Source of the DNA: Rickettsiales bacterium
Lineage (GTDB): Bacteria > Pseudomonadota > Alphaproteobacteria > Rickettsiales > JAJNBL01
DNA length: 64,000 nucleotides
Assembly: GCA_021156175.1 (NCBI GenBank)
Contig: JAJNBL010000007.1
Coordinates: forward strand, 1 to 64,000
Direction: 5' to 3'
Below are positions 1 to 9,274 of this stretch, piece after piece (positions within the stretch are counted from its first letter, which is position 1; each line of letters opens with the position of its first letter). The position numbers were made by a program, and so were the translations under genes. A model generated the notes under the pieces. That model ran no database searches and was not told the origin of the DNA. It saw nothing but the letters and a program-made list of their open reading frames with translations.

Positions 1-388
<388 letters not shown>

Positions 389-502
389 ATCGAATTCGCT
401 AGGGTTATGATCCATATGCAGTGTTAAACATGCAGGTGGCATCTAATTCAAATTAACTAGAAACTTTATTCACTCAAGCAAGCTTTAAAGGGCTTGTTTG
501 GT

Positions 503-621
503 TAGCCTGGTGGTTATTGCAAGAGTGCCCCACCCGATCCCATCCCGAACTCGGAAGTGAAACCTCTTAGCGCCAATGGTACTACGTCTTAAGGCGTGGG
601 AGAGTCGGACGCTGCCAGGCT
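503..621 (+). rRNA. 5S ribosomal RNA
   Basis: About 118 nt with the canonical ends GCCTGGTGG (505-513) and GCTGCCAGGC (611-620) that pair as helix I. The internal conserved stretch CCCGATCCCATCCCGAACTCG (loop C/helix III) is at 533-553. It follows 23S in the same direction, as expected for the distal part of an rRNA operon. Exact mature ends are uncertain because helix I is extended by a perfect flanking stem (490-502 with 623-635). Confidence 0.96.
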
Positions 622-622
622 T

Positions 623-647
623 ACCAAACAAGCCCTTTTTCTTTTTT
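623..647 (+). terminator. rRNA operon terminator / 5S processing stem
   Basis: GGGCTTGTTTGGT at 490-502 is the exact reverse complement of ACCAAACAAGCCC at 623-635. It stacks directly on 5S helix I to give a roughly 21-bp stem with one mismatch. The 3' arm runs into a T-rich tract at 636-648. The structure probably serves both as an RNase processing stem around 5S and as the intrinsic terminator of the rRNA operon. Confidence 0.75.
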
Positions 648-801
648 TGAACTACAGAAAGTAGTTCTGTGCCTTGAAGTCAAATTTCCCTTAAACAATC
701 CCCCAAATGCTAAATCCCTTCATAATTCCCCTTTTCCTTGCCTCTTTCCATGGTTTCTTATAGAATTCCTCGCTTTTAAAAATAAAATTAACAGGATTCC
801 T

Positions 802-3411
802 ATGAAACCCCTACCTGCTCAATATAACCACAGTGAAACCGAGAAAAAATGGCAGAAGGAGTGGGAGGAGGCCAAAGTATTTGCATGGGATGCAAATGAA
901 TCGCGCGAAAACAGTTACGTGATCGATACCCCTCCGCCGACCGTATCCGGTTTGCTCCATATGGGACATATTTTCTCTTATACTCAAGCGGATTTTGTCG
1001 CACGTTTTCAACGCATGTCGGGGAAAAATGTCTTTTACCCGATGGGCTTTGACGATAACGGATTGCCGACCGAGCGCTTGGTAGAGAAGGTAAAAAAAGT
1101 CCGTCCAACCGATATGAGCCGCGAAGAATTCACTGCGCTCTGTGACGGAGTTGCGGAAGAGGCGCGCAAAGAATTTAGAGCGTTATTCGAATCGGTGGCG
1201 CTATCAGTCGATTGGGATCAGGAATATCACACAATTTCCAATGACAGCCAAAAAATTTCCCAGCTTTCCTTTATCGATTTGTTCCGCAAAGAAAAGGCCT
1301 ACCGCAAACTCCAGCCGATGCTGTGGGATCCGGTGGATCAGACGGCGATTGCGCAGGCGGAAGTAGAAGATAAAGAACATGCGTCTTTCATGAACCATAT
1401 CCATTTCGGTGTGGAAGGGAGCAACGACCTGGTGACAATTGCAACGACGCGCCCGGAATTATTGGCGGCCTGCGTTGCAGTATTTTACCACCCGGATGAT
1501 ACGCGCTATCAGCATTTGAAAGGAAAAACGGCGATCACTGCGCTCTTTGGGGTCAAAGTGCCGTTCCTGGCGGATGAAAATGTGAAGATGGAAAAGGGCA
1601 CAGGTCTTGTGATGTGCTGTACCTTCGGCGATGAAACCGATATCGTTTGGTGGCGTGAGCATAAACTGACAACGAGGATACTGCTCAATAAATATGGGAA
1701 GATTGCGTATGAAGCGAGCGAGATACAAGTGGAATATCTGGCGCCAACGGAAGGTTCCGCGCTAACGTCTAAAAACACCGTGAATCTTGTGCAGGCAATC
1801 GAATATCTGGAAAAAATCAAGAACCAGAAATCCATTACTGCGCGTGAAACCACGATTGAACTCCTCAAAGAAGCCGGCCTTCTGATAAAACAAGAACCAA
1901 TTACTCACGCCGTGAAATGTGCCGAGCGTTCTGGTGCGCCACTCGAAATTCTCCCGACCACCCAATGGTTCATCAAAATTATTGATCAAAAAGCCGAGCT
2001 CAAAGAAAAAGCGGCGCAGTGCAACTGGTATCCCGAGTATATGAAAGTCCGCGTCGATCAGTGGATTGACGGCTTGAGCTGGGATTGGTGCATCTCGCGC
2101 CAGCGTTATTTTGGCGTGCCGTTCCCGATTTGGTATTCCAAACGTACGGGCGAAGAAGGGAAAATTTTGCTGGCGGAAGCGGACCAATTGCCGGTGAACC
2201 CGCTGGTCGATTTGCCGAAAGGTTACGCACGTGATGAAGTCACGCCGGAAGCAGATGTGATGGATACCTGGGCGACGAGTTCGGTTTCGCCACAACTCAG
2301 TTCCAAAGGAATTACAAAAGATTACGCGATTGATTATGCGCGGCATCAGAAATTATTCCCGGCGGATTTGCGGCCCCAGGCGCATGAAATCATCCGCACC
2401 TGGGCGTTTTATACGCTCGCGAAAGCCCACTTACATGAGAATACGATTCCTTGGAAAAACTTGATGATTTCCGGTTGGTGCTTGGCGGCGGATAAAACCA
2501 AAATGTCGAAATCCAAAGGAAATGTTGTCACGCCCGTGGGCTTGATTGAAGAAAAAGGCGCGGATGTGGTGCGCTATTGGGCATCGACTTCGCATTTGGG
2601 AGCGGACACGGCCTATTCGGAAGATGTCCTGAAGATCGGGAAGAAGCTCGTCAACAAGCTTTGGAACGTCTCAAAATTCGCAAGTATTCAGCTTGAGAAA
2701 TTGGAAGGAAAACCGACGACGCCCGTCAAAGATGTGGCATCGGGAGTGATTACCGAAGCGCTTGATTTATGGGTGCTGTCGCGCCTCAGCCGTGCGATTG
2801 CGAAGGCTAGTCAAGAGTTTGTGCGCTATGAATATTGCCGAGCGCGCGAGGCAATAGAAGATTTCTTCTGGAATGATTTTTGTGATAATTACCTGGAGAT
2901 GATCAAAGCGCGGGCTTACGGTGAGGCGGAAGGCATCACCAAACAGCAGCAACAAAGCGTAATTTATACGGTTTATCATGCGGTTGAAGCATTGCTACGC
3001 CTGTTTGCGCCAATTGTTCCGCATATCGCAGAAGAACTTTATAGCCACATGTTTGATGATCGTTATGCAAGCCAAGGTTCAATCCATGGCCGCGGACGTT
3101 GGCCTCTGGCTTCCGATTTCCCGGTGAATGAGAACGCAGAAGCGGCCGGAATTGCGGCGGTGAAGGTCTTGAATGCCATCCGCAAGCTCAAAGCCGATAA
3201 AAATGTTTCGATCAAATGGCCACTGGAGAAAGTCGTGGTATCAGGAGAAGGCATTGAGGCATTGAAAGCCGTGGTGCTGGATTTACAATTTGTGAGCAAT
3301 GCGGCCGAGATTATATTCGGTGGTGAGCTTGCAGGTGCAGAAAGTTGCAAGACGGATGACAATGCGTATAGCGTAGCAGCGATCTTTGCAAAAGAGTCGG
3401 ATGCTGCGTGA
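802..3411 (+). CDS. valS: Valyl-tRNA synthetase, archaeal/Rickettsia type
   Basis: Class I aminoacyl-tRNA synthetase charging tRNA-Val with valine in the cytoplasm. The HIGH-type motif is HMGH at residues 53-56, preceded by DTPPPTVSGL, and the KMSKS motif is at 567-571. A CP1 editing domain lies between them, and the C-terminal part is an anticodon-binding helical domain. The length of 869 aa and motif wording such as FYPMGFDDNGLPTERLVEK resemble the archaeal-type ValRS known from Rickettsia rather than the longer (about 950 aa) common bacterial enzyme. That assignment is from memory of the family, not a search. The ATG at 802 follows an AGGA at 793. It is a single gene between the rRNA terminator and a REP-like cluster. 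Confidence 0.95.
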   Translation: MKPLPAQYNHSETEKKWQKEWEEAKVFAWDANESRENSYVIDTPPPTVSGLLHMGHIFSYTQADFVARFQRMSGKNVFYPMGFDDNGLPTERLVEKVKKVRPTDMSREEFTALCDGVAEEARKEFRALFESVALSVDWDQEYHTISNDSQKISQLSFIDLFRKEKAYRKLQPMLWDPVDQTAIAQAEVEDKEHASFMNHIHFGVEGSNDLVTIATTRPELLAACVAVFYHPDDTRYQHLKGKTAITALFGVKVPFLADENVKMEKGTGLVMCCTFGDETDIVWWREHKLTTRILLNKYGKIAYEASEIQVEYLAPTEGSALTSKNTVNLVQAIEYLEKIKNQKSITARETTIELLKEAGLLIKQEPITHAVKCAERSGAPLEILPTTQWFIKIIDQKAELKEKAAQCNWYPEYMKVRVDQWIDGLSWDWCISRQRYFGVPFPIWYSKRTGEEGKILLAEADQLPVNPLVDLPKGYARDEVTPEADVMDTWATSSVSPQLSSKGITKDYAIDYARHQKLFPADLRPQAHEIIRTWAFYTLAKAHLHENTIPWKNLMISGWCLAADKTKMSKSKGNVVTPVGLIEEKGADVVRYWASTSHLGADTAYSEDVLKIGKKLVNKLWNVSKFASIQLEKLEGKPTTPVKDVASGVITEALDLWVLSRLSRAIAKASQEFVRYEYCRAREAIEDFFWNDFCDNYLEMIKARAYGEAEGITKQQQQSVIYTVYHAVEALLRLFAPIVPHIAEELYSHMFDDRYASQGSIHGRGRWPLASDFPVNENAEAAGIAAVKVLNAIRKLKADKNVSIKWPLEKVVVSGEGIEALKAVVLDLQFVSNAAEIIFGGELAGAESCKTDDNAYSVAAIFAKESDAA

Positions 3412-3414
3412 TAA

Positions 3415-3525
3415 TAAGAGGTAGAAACACCACAAAAGGTGTCATTCCCGCGAAGGCGGGAATCCATTGCCAAGGAAAATGATAAGCAGCGGATCCCCGT
3501 CTCCACGGGGATGACGACCTCTTTT
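3415..3525. repeat. REP-like inverted palindromic pair between valS and trmJ
   Basis: Two related palindromic units face each other. GTCATTCCCGCGAAGGCGGG starts at 3441 and continues AATCC to 3465; GGATCCCCGTCTCCACGGGG starts at 3491 and continues ATGAC to 3515. The second is the inverted counterpart of the first. The outer edges also pair (AAGAGGT at 3416-3422 with ACCTCTT at 3518-3524), so the whole cluster can fold as a cruciform. Related units lie at 22858-22896 and 29392-29424. No coding capacity. Confidence 0.8.
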
Positions 3526-3551
3526 GAAGGTTCTATTTACATGAAAATAAC

Positions 3552-4277
3552 ATGATCCAACCATCCATAATCCTCGTTGCCCCTCAAATGGGCGAAAATA
3601 TCGGCGCAGCCGCACGGGTGATGCATAATTTCGCGCTGTCTGATTTACGGATTGTGGCGCCGCGCGATGGCTGGCCAAATCCCCAAGCGGAAGCGATGGC
3701 CTCTGGCGCCAAAGCATTGATTGATAATGCAAAACTCTATTCATCGTTAGAAGAGGCCTTGGCGGATATTCAGGTCGCGTATGCGGTCACTGCCCGCCTT
3801 CGAGATATGGAAAAACCAATCCTCACGCCCGCCGCCTGCGGTGAGAAATTACGCACCCATGCGCGCGAACGCTTACGATCCGCACTCGTCTTTGGCCCGG
3901 AGCGCTCAGGCCTGACGAATCATGATGTAGCGCTAACCGATGCAATTGTGACCTTCCGGGTAAATCCCGAATATGGCTCGCTTAATCTCGCGCAGGCCGT
4001 GGCGCTCCTCTGTTATGAATGGTATAGAGAAGGGGAGGAAACGCCCACCGCTTCGCCACTCAATCCGCCCGCCGCAAAAGAAGCGCTGTTTGGATTTTTT
4101 GAGCATTTAGAAGGGGCACTGGAAGAAGCCGGATTTTTTCGCTCGAAGGAGATGACCGAAAAACTGACCGTCAATATCCGTAGCATGTTTACGCGAGCTG
4201 GATTCACCGATCAGGAAGTGCGGACGCTTCGAGGAATGGTGAGCCATTTGCAGGGGAAAGTGAAGCGAAAGAAATGA
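3552..4277 (+). CDS. trmJ: tRNA (cytidine/uridine-2'-O-)-methyltransferase, TrmJ/SpoU family
   Basis: A SPOUT-class methyltransferase of 241 aa. The three SpoU motifs are visible in order: NIGAAARVMHNF near residue 17, ALVFGPERSGL near 114, and YGSLNLAQAVALL near 141. Together they form the trefoil-knot SAM site. The family 2'-O-methylates nucleotide 32 in the anticodon loop of tRNAs. The wording of motif 1 and the C-terminal helical extension after residue 170 fit TrmJ better than TrmL or TrmH. The ATG at 3552 lies just after the REP cluster; no strong ribosome-binding site is visible. The next gene is convergent. Confidence 0.88.
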   Translation: MIQPSIILVAPQMGENIGAAARVMHNFALSDLRIVAPRDGWPNPQAEAMASGAKALIDNAKLYSSLEEALADIQVAYAVTARLRDMEKPILTPAACGEKLRTHARERLRSALVFGPERSGLTNHDVALTDAIVTFRVNPEYGSLNLAQAVALLCYEWYREGEETPTASPLNPPAAKEALFGFFEHLEGALEEAGFFRSKEMTEKLTVNIRSMFTRAGFTDQEVRTLRGMVSHLQGKVKRKK

Positions 4278-4332
4278 TAACAAGATTTTAGCCTTCCCCC
4301 TCCCTCCCAGGGCAAGGCTATTGTCAGCATTT

Positions 4333-4917
4333 CTAGTTCTTTTTATGCATTAAACTATTTAAAATGTATGCCTCAAGCGTTCCTGAGAAGCAGTCAAAAC
4401 CAGATGACTCCTCGCTTGGATTAATGTGCCCCAAATAAACTATCTGATATCCATCATCCTTAGCCTTTTTCAAGGCATCTTTCTGATCGCAGGTCAACAC
4501 AATCGAATATACAGAATGACTTGCGAGAAGCGCATCATGCATTTTTCGTGAATTTTTATACTCCTTATTCAAATACACATTTCCTCCTCCGTCATGCATT
4601 ATCTCAGAGTAGGTTGAAATACTGGCATGATTTAAGTCATAGTTGTTGTAAGTTGCAAATCCCGTTATACCTTCAGGGTTTAAATTATCATAAGTACAAA
4701 ACCCAAATCTTTCGCGTACAGACAAAACCCGGCTATCTAGTAATTGCTTTACCCATGTCTTAATTGGATTGGGAGTGCTCGGATCAAATACCTCTATTTC
4801 TATTTCCGGAGTAATTAAAAAATTGTATTTATTGCAAGGTAAATCTCTAAAAGGATCTATTCCCCTGTTGTAGAAATAATCAAAGGTATTATTGTCAAAA
4901 AGTATGTCTTTTATCAT
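4333..4917 (-). CDS. PIN-like domain protein, function unknown
   Basis: A protein of 194 aa. The N-terminus ILFDNNTFDYFYNRG has the acidic residue expected at the start of a PIN nuclease fold. The C-terminal half (SIVLTCDQKDALKKAKDDGY, then QIVYLG) resembles the second acidic strand of PIN domains (LLTxDxxxxxxA). This similarity is by eye only. The start is set at 4917 rather than the upstream ATG at 4938 because AGGAG (4926-4930) sits 8 nt before it. A strong hairpin with T-tract lies immediately upstream (4939-4973). No antitoxin-like small gene is adjacent, so a toxin-antitoxin role is not supported. Confidence 0.6.
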   Translation of the reverse strand: MIKDILFDNNTFDYFYNRGIDPFRDLPCNKYNFLITPEIEIEVFDPSTPNPIKTWVKQLLDSRVLSVRERFGFCTYDNLNPEGITGFATYNNYDLNHASISTYSEIMHDGGGNVYLNKEYKNSRKMHDALLASHSVYSIVLTCDQKDALKKAKDDGYQIVYLGHINPSEESSGFDCFSGTLEAYILNSLMHKKN

Positions 4918-4938
4918 TGTATTTTCTCCTTTAGGCAT

Positions 4939-4973
4939 AAAAAAAGCCGCCTGTGCGTTCGCACATGGCAGCT
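4939..4973 (-). terminator. Intrinsic terminator between bioA and the PIN-like gene
   Basis: On the minus strand a stem (4960-4973 pairing with 4945-4957, TGCG/CGCA top and GCC/GGC base) is followed by seven T (4945-4939). It lies downstream of bioA and ends only about 9 nt before the ribosome-binding site of the PIN-like gene. It should end the bioBA transcript and may also act as an attenuator for the next gene. About 150 bases between it and the bioA stop contain nothing recognisable. Confidence 0.75.
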
Positions 4974-5124
4974 CGATTGTTTCGATACTGAAATTATTAT
5001 AACTAGAAAATGCTTATCTCGGCCAAGTTCTAACTACTACTTTTATACTCTATGTACGTTCTGAACTCAAGCGTCTTCAAAAATATTAAGACAGGGAAAA
5101 GTGTCACGAGTAAAGAAGGACGAA

Positions 5125-6411
5125 TTATAAGCCGGATTTCAACACCTCCACCACCGCGCTTGTCACAGTATTCAACTGCTGCTCCGTCATCGTAAAGGGT
5201 GGTGTGAGATACACAATATCCCCAAATGGCCGGAGCCACACATTCTTCTCCACAAATGCCTGACGCAGTTGCTTCTTTTTCTCAGGCGATAAGGCTTGCG
5301 CCAGCTGCACCACGCCAATCGCACCGCGGACGCGTACATCCGCCACGCCCGGAATCTCCAAACACGGCGAGAGATTCTGCCACAAGGCGGTTTCCATCAC
5401 GGCGACTTGCTCTAAGCGCGGCTCTGTTTCAAAGAGATCAAGCGAGGCATTTGCCGCCGCGCAGGCCAACGGATTTGCCATATAGGTAGGGCCGTGCATG
5501 AAGGCTTTGCTTTCATCATCGGACAGGAACGCATTATAGACAGCATCGGTCGCCATCACGGCAGCCAGTGTACAGGTCCCGCCCGTGAGCGCCTTGCCGA
5601 TACACATTATATCGGGCGTAATCCCGGCCTCTTGGCTTGCGAACATCAGCCCCGTCCGGCCAAAGCCTGTCATGATTTCATCGCAGATAAACAATAGGTT
5701 ATGCTTCTTGGTGATGCGGTAAATCTCAGCCAAAGTATCGGCAGAATGGAACTTCATCCCGCCTGCACCTTGCACGAGCGGCTCAATAATCACGCCAGCA
5801 ATACTATAAGAAAGTCCCGCGAGCAGCTCATCATAGTCCGTGAAACCGTATTCATCGGACGGGATATCAATGACCATTTGATGCGGCATATAATGCTGGA
5901 ATTTCTTATGCATGCCGTCTTCAGGATCGCACAAGGACATCGCGCCCATCGTATCGCCATGATACCCGGCTTTAAATGAGACAAATTTCTGGCGCTTTTT
6001 ATCGCCCTGGTTATGCCAATACTGCACGGCCATTTTCATCGCGGCTTCTACCGCAACGGATCCTGAATCCACAAAAAACGTGCGGTTGAGTCCTGAAGGT
6101 GCGAGCTTCGTCAAGCGGGAAGCCAAAGTATACGCCTGTTCATGCGCAACCGGTGCCGGGCCAGAGAACATAATATGCGGCATGATCTCGAGCTGTTTTA
6201 TAACGGCTTCTCGGATATGTGGATGGTTATAACCATGACAGGCTGACCACCAGGAGGCAATCCCATCAAGGAGTTTCCGCCCATCGGCAAGTTGTATGTA
6301 AACGCCATCGGTTCCGACAACAGGCAATGCAGGCGCAGCCGTTTGCATCTGGGTATAAGGGTGCCAGATATGCGGTGTACCCTGTGTTTGCCAGGTTGGT
6401 TCTTTGGGCAT
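5125..6411 (-). CDS. bioA: Adenosylmethionine-8-amino-7-oxononanoate aminotransferase
   Basis: A class III PLP-dependent aminotransferase that converts KAPA to DAPA with SAM as amino donor. About 428 aa, family length. Signature segments are SWWSACHGYNHP in the substrate pocket, DSGSVAVEAAMKMA for phosphate binding, CDEIMTGFGRTG with the PLP-binding Asp, and IGKALTGG with the Schiff-base lysine. The frame is open to a TTG at 6423, but the ATG at 6411 follows AGAAGG and gives the usual N-terminus. It is transcribed with bioB, whose stop is about 30 nt upstream, and ends before the terminator at 4939-4973. Confidence 0.95.
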   Translation of the reverse strand: MPKEPTWQTQGTPHIWHPYTQMQTAAPALPVVGTDGVYIQLADGRKLLDGIASWWSACHGYNHPHIREAVIKQLEIMPHIMFSGPAPVAHEQAYTLASRLTKLAPSGLNRTFFVDSGSVAVEAAMKMAVQYWHNQGDKKRQKFVSFKAGYHGDTMGAMSLCDPEDGMHKKFQHYMPHQMVIDIPSDEYGFTDYDELLAGLSYSIAGVIIEPLVQGAGGMKFHSADTLAEIYRITKKHNLLFICDEIMTGFGRTGLMFASQEAGITPDIMCIGKALTGGTCTLAAVMATDAVYNAFLSDDESKAFMHGPTYMANPLACAAANASLDLFETEPRLEQVAVMETALWQNLSPCLEIPGVADVRVRGAIGVVQLAQALSPEKKKQLRQAFVEKNVWLRPFGDIVYLTPPFTMTEQQLNTVTSAVVEVLKSGL

Positions 6412-6442
6412 TTGCCTTCTCAAAAGACGGATTACTATAGCT

Positions 6443-7441
6443 CTACGCTACCCGGCATTCTTTAACATTCTCTTTACAAGGCTCCGGCACCAGCGGAGTA
6501 ATCCCCAACCGCGCAAACAGCTGCTTATCTTCATTTTCTTTCGGATTCGGGGTGGTGAGGAGTTTTTCCCCATAGAAAATCGAATTCGCACCCGCTAAGA
6601 AACACAGCGCCTGGGCTTCGTCCGACATATCCTCGCGTCCTGCCGAAAGCCTTACATGCGAGGCCGGCATGAGGATGCGGGCAACGGCGATCGTGCGCAC
6701 GAAATCAATAATATCTACCTTTCGAACGCCCTCCAGCGGTGTTCCTTTGACTTGCACAAGCAAGTTAATCGGTACGCTTTGTGGATGGGTTGGGAGATTG
6801 GCAAGTGTTTGCAGCATTTCCGCGCGGTCTTTCACCGTTTCGCCCATGCCGACAATCCCGCCGCAGCAGACATTAATCCCGGCACTCCGGACATTCTCCA
6901 GCGTATCCAAGCGATCCTGATAGCTGCGGGTGGTGATAATTTCTTTGTAGTAACTTTCAGACGTATCGAGGTTATGGTTATAGTAATCCAGTCCTGCCTC
7001 TTTTAGCTTCTCGGCTTGGCTTCCCGTTACCATTCCAAGTGTCACACAGGTCTCTAATCCCAGGGACTTCACGCCAGAAATCACTTCTACCATTTTCGGC
7101 ACATCGCGATCATTCAAATTCCGCCACGCCGCACCCATACAGAAGCGCGAAGCTCCGGCATCTTTGGCTTTCTGGGCTTCGGCAAGGATCATATCCGTCT
7201 CCATCAGCGGCTCTTTTTTGAGTTCCGTATTATGATGGGCCGATTGGGGGCAATATTTACAATCTTCCGGGCAGGAGCCGGTTTTAATACTTAAAAGCGT
7301 ACTGATTTGCACCTGGTTTGGGTTAAAATGCTCACGATGGGCGCTTGCCGCTGTGAACAGAAGGTCATTAAAGGGCAAGTCAAACAACGCCATCGTTTCT
7401 GAAAGCTTCCAGTCATGGCGGAGGGTGGGGCTGGTCATCAT
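6443..7441 (-). CDS. bioB: Biotin synthase
   Basis: A radical SAM enzyme that inserts sulfur into dethiobiotin. It is 332 aa, family length. The 4Fe-4S cysteines are C57, C61 and C64 in CPEDCKYC. Further conserved features for the 2Fe-2S cluster are the cysteines in [19 protein letters not shown] and [12 protein letters not shown], and the arginine in VRLSAGRE. Two adjacent ATG codons (7441 and 7438) follow an AAAAGG ribosome-binding site. It is first gene of a bioB-bioA operon, divergent from bioF. No bioD, bioC or bioH is present in this window. Confidence 0.97.
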   Translation of the reverse strand: MMTSPTLRHDWKLSETMALFDLPFNDLLFTAASAHREHFNPNQVQISTLLSIKTGSCPEDCKYCPQSAHHNTELKKEPLMETDMILAEAQKAKDAGASRFCMGAAWRNLNDRDVPKMVEVISGVKSLGLETCVTLGMVTGSQAEKLKEAGLDYYNHNLDTSESYYKEIITTRSYQDRLDTLENVRSAGINVCCGGIVGMGETVKDRAEMLQTLANLPTHPQSVPINLLVQVKGTPLEGVRKVDIIDFVRTIAVARILMPASHVRLSAGREDMSDEAQALCFLAGANSIFYGEKLLTTPNPKENEDKQLFARLGITPLVPEPCKENVKECRVA

Positions 7442-7518
7442 CTTACCTTTTTACGTGACATTTGAGGCCGTCTGGTGCTTATATAGCAGGAATTTAATGG
7501 GATTCCCAGTATTTTACT
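7442..7518. promoter_or_regulatory. Shared divergent promoter region of bioBA and bioF
   Basis: Only 77 bp separate the divergent bioB and bioF starts. On the minus strand TGCTATATA (7488-7480) is an extended -10 element for bioBA; the -35 is weak. A short near-palindrome GGGATTCCC lies at 7499-7507. No convincing BirA or BioR operator was recognised. Assignment of the promoter is inference from spacing and motif only. Confidence 0.35.
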
Positions 7519-8646
7519 ATGTCCTCCTCTTCATTGGCTCAGTATGCGCATAACAAGCTTAAGGCTATCGTTCAGGCCAACCGTTACCGCACGTCTAAAC
7601 CTACGCTCCGCACGCAAGGGGCTTCTGTCGAGCGAGGAGGTAAGCGACTGATTTCCTTCAGTTGTAACGACTATCTAGGTCTATCCCATCATCCAGAGGT
7701 GATCCAGGCCGGGAAAGAGGCTCTGGAGCGCTATGGGGCAGGGGCAGGGGCGGCATCGCTCGTAACCGGTTATTCCCCGTTGTTGGCAGAGCTTGAGGCT
7801 GCCCTTGCTGCTTATAAAGGCACAGAGGCGGCCTGCATCTTCGGGAGCGGCTATTTGGCTAATATCGGTACAATTCCGGCCTTAGTAGGTGAGGGCGATT
7901 TGATCCTGGCCGATAAGCTGATTCATGCCTGTTTGCTCGATGGAGCAAGGCTTTCTGGTGCTAAATTACTTCGTTTTGCCCATAATGATATAATCCATGC
8001 AGAGCAGCTCCTAAGCACGCATCGTAATCAATACCAGCGTTGCCTAATCATCACCGAAACGGTCTTTAGCATGGATGGGGACTCAGCCCCAATTGCGGCA
8101 TTATCCGAACTTTGCCAGAAATACGATAGCTGGCTCATGACCGATGATGCGCATGGGCTGGGAGTGATGGTGGCTGCGAAGGGTGTCGATATTCAAATGG
8201 GAACGCTCTCGAAAGCTGTGGGCGCCTATGGTGGCTATGTTTGTGGCTCCAACGCGCTGATTGATTATCTCAAAAATTCCGCGCGTTCGTATATCTTCTC
8301 GACCGCTCTCCCGCCCTCAGTGGTGGCGTCTAGCCTGGCTTCATTACGCATCATTAAACATGATAAAGAACGCACCGCCAAACCACTTGCGAACGCAAAG
8401 CTGTTTACTTCTCTATTGAGCCTCCCAGAAGCCCAAAGCCCCATTGTTGCGGTTATTTTAGGAGAAGAAGAGAAGGCGCTAGCGGCTTCAGAACAATTGG
8501 AAGCGGAAGGTTTTCTCGTTTCCGCAATCCGCCCGCCGACGGTGGCGCAAGGTTCAAGTCGGCTGCGTGTGACGTTTTCAAGTGAACATAGCTGTGAAGA
8601 TGTGGAGAGGCTAGCACAGGTACTAGCCCCTCTCTTGAAAGAATAA
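7519..8646 (+). CDS. bioF: 8-amino-7-oxononanoate synthase
   Basis: An alpha-oxoamine synthase (PLP) that condenses pimeloyl-ACP/CoA with alanine to KAPA, the substrate of the BioA encoded divergently. It has 375 aa. Motifs: SCNDYLGLSHH near residue 52, GAGAGAASLVTGYSP near 75, TDDAHGLGV carrying the PLP Asp, and MGTLSKAVGAYGGY with the Schiff-base lysine. The segment between DDAHGLGV and MGTLSKA is about 10-15 residues shorter than in most BioF proteins. It starts at the ATG at 7519, with no strong ribosome-binding site. It ends directly against the convergent lipoprotein gene, with no intergenic base between the stops. Confidence 0.94.
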   Translation: MSSSSLAQYAHNKLKAIVQANRYRTSKPTLRTQGASVERGGKRLISFSCNDYLGLSHHPEVIQAGKEALERYGAGAGAASLVTGYSPLLAELEAALAAYKGTEAACIFGSGYLANIGTIPALVGEGDLILADKLIHACLLDGARLSGAKLLRFAHNDIIHAEQLLSTHRNQYQRCLIITETVFSMDGDSAPIAALSELCQKYDSWLMTDDAHGLGVMVAAKGVDIQMGTLSKAVGAYGGYVCGSNALIDYLKNSARSYIFSTALPPSVVASSLASLRIIKHDKERTAKPLANAKLFTSLLSLPEAQSPIVAVILGEEEKALAASEQLEAEGFLVSAIRPPTVAQGSSRLRVTFSSEHSCEDVERLAQVLAPLLKE

Positions 8647-9198
8647 TTACTTGATCCCTTTAGCTTTTTTCAGCTCAGCGATGATCTTTTCGATGGAATA
8701 GCTCATCAGTCTTTCAGTATCTTGTCTCATGATAAAAATGCCTCCGAGTACACTGTTACTATGCTGATTAACATCCACAGTACCAAGTGTTTGTGATGAG
8801 GCCGCATCTTTAAGAATCACGTTGGCACGGAAAGCGGACTGTCCTGCTCCAAAACCGATCCACATACGTAAGTGCTTATTTCCTTCACTGGCTGTGGTGA
8901 CTTCTCCCGTAATTACAAGAGATTTCCTGCCAACAGGAGTCCGTGAGACGCTGTCGAAAAGATTTTCGTTCTCAATGGCTTTAGCAAGCAGGGCAGAAAA
9001 CTTTGCGCCACTAGCTGACCGTTGTGGAGATTTTAAATTCTCAACAACTACGGTGTTATATCCGGAGAGATCAAGCGTTTCTGCGGCATTTCCAGCAGTA
9101 GAGGAATGAAGGGTTGGCTTAATATTGGAAGTCGAACCGCACGCAGACAAAAGTACAAGCAACGCAAATGCGAGTAGGCTATGGATAGGCATTTTCAT
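8647..9198 (-). CDS. DUF4410-like lipoprotein
   Basis: A protein of 183 aa with a lipoprotein signal peptide: positively charged start, hydrophobic stretch 8-17, lipobox LLSAC with the lipidated cysteine at 20. The mature part has the pattern of DUF4410 proteins: YNTVVVENL, then LVITGEV, then RMWIGFGAGQSAFRANVIL. The function of that family is unknown. It starts at the ATG at 9198 with AAGGAAG upstream. It probably faces the periplasm on the inner or outer membrane. A monocistronic gene, convergent with bioF. Confidence 0.75.
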   Translation of the reverse strand: MKMPIHSLLAFALLVLLSACGSTSNIKPTLHSSTAGNAAETLDLSGYNTVVVENLKSPQRSASGAKFSALLAKAIENENLFDSVSRTPVGRKSLVITGEVTTASEGNKHLRMWIGFGAGQSAFRANVILKDAASSQTLGTVDVNQHSNSVLGGIFIMRQDTERLMSYSIEKIIAELKKAKGIK

Positions 9199-9274
9199 GG
9201 GGACTTCCTTTAAGAGTTGAACAGAGTGTGGTTACTAAAGCAACCGTCGGGGAAAGTCAAAGGAATCCTAGCGC

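Noticed and set aside
1762-2346. Antisense open frame within valS
   Set aside because: Lies fully opposite a well conserved synthetase gene and resembles no protein.
4278-4332. Terminator after trmJ
   Set aside because: AGCCTT and AAGGCT can pair, but the loop is long and no T-tract follows, so it was not listed.
4333-4917. Toxin of a toxin-antitoxin pair
   Set aside because: No small adjacent partner gene on the same strand; upstream is a terminator and bioA.
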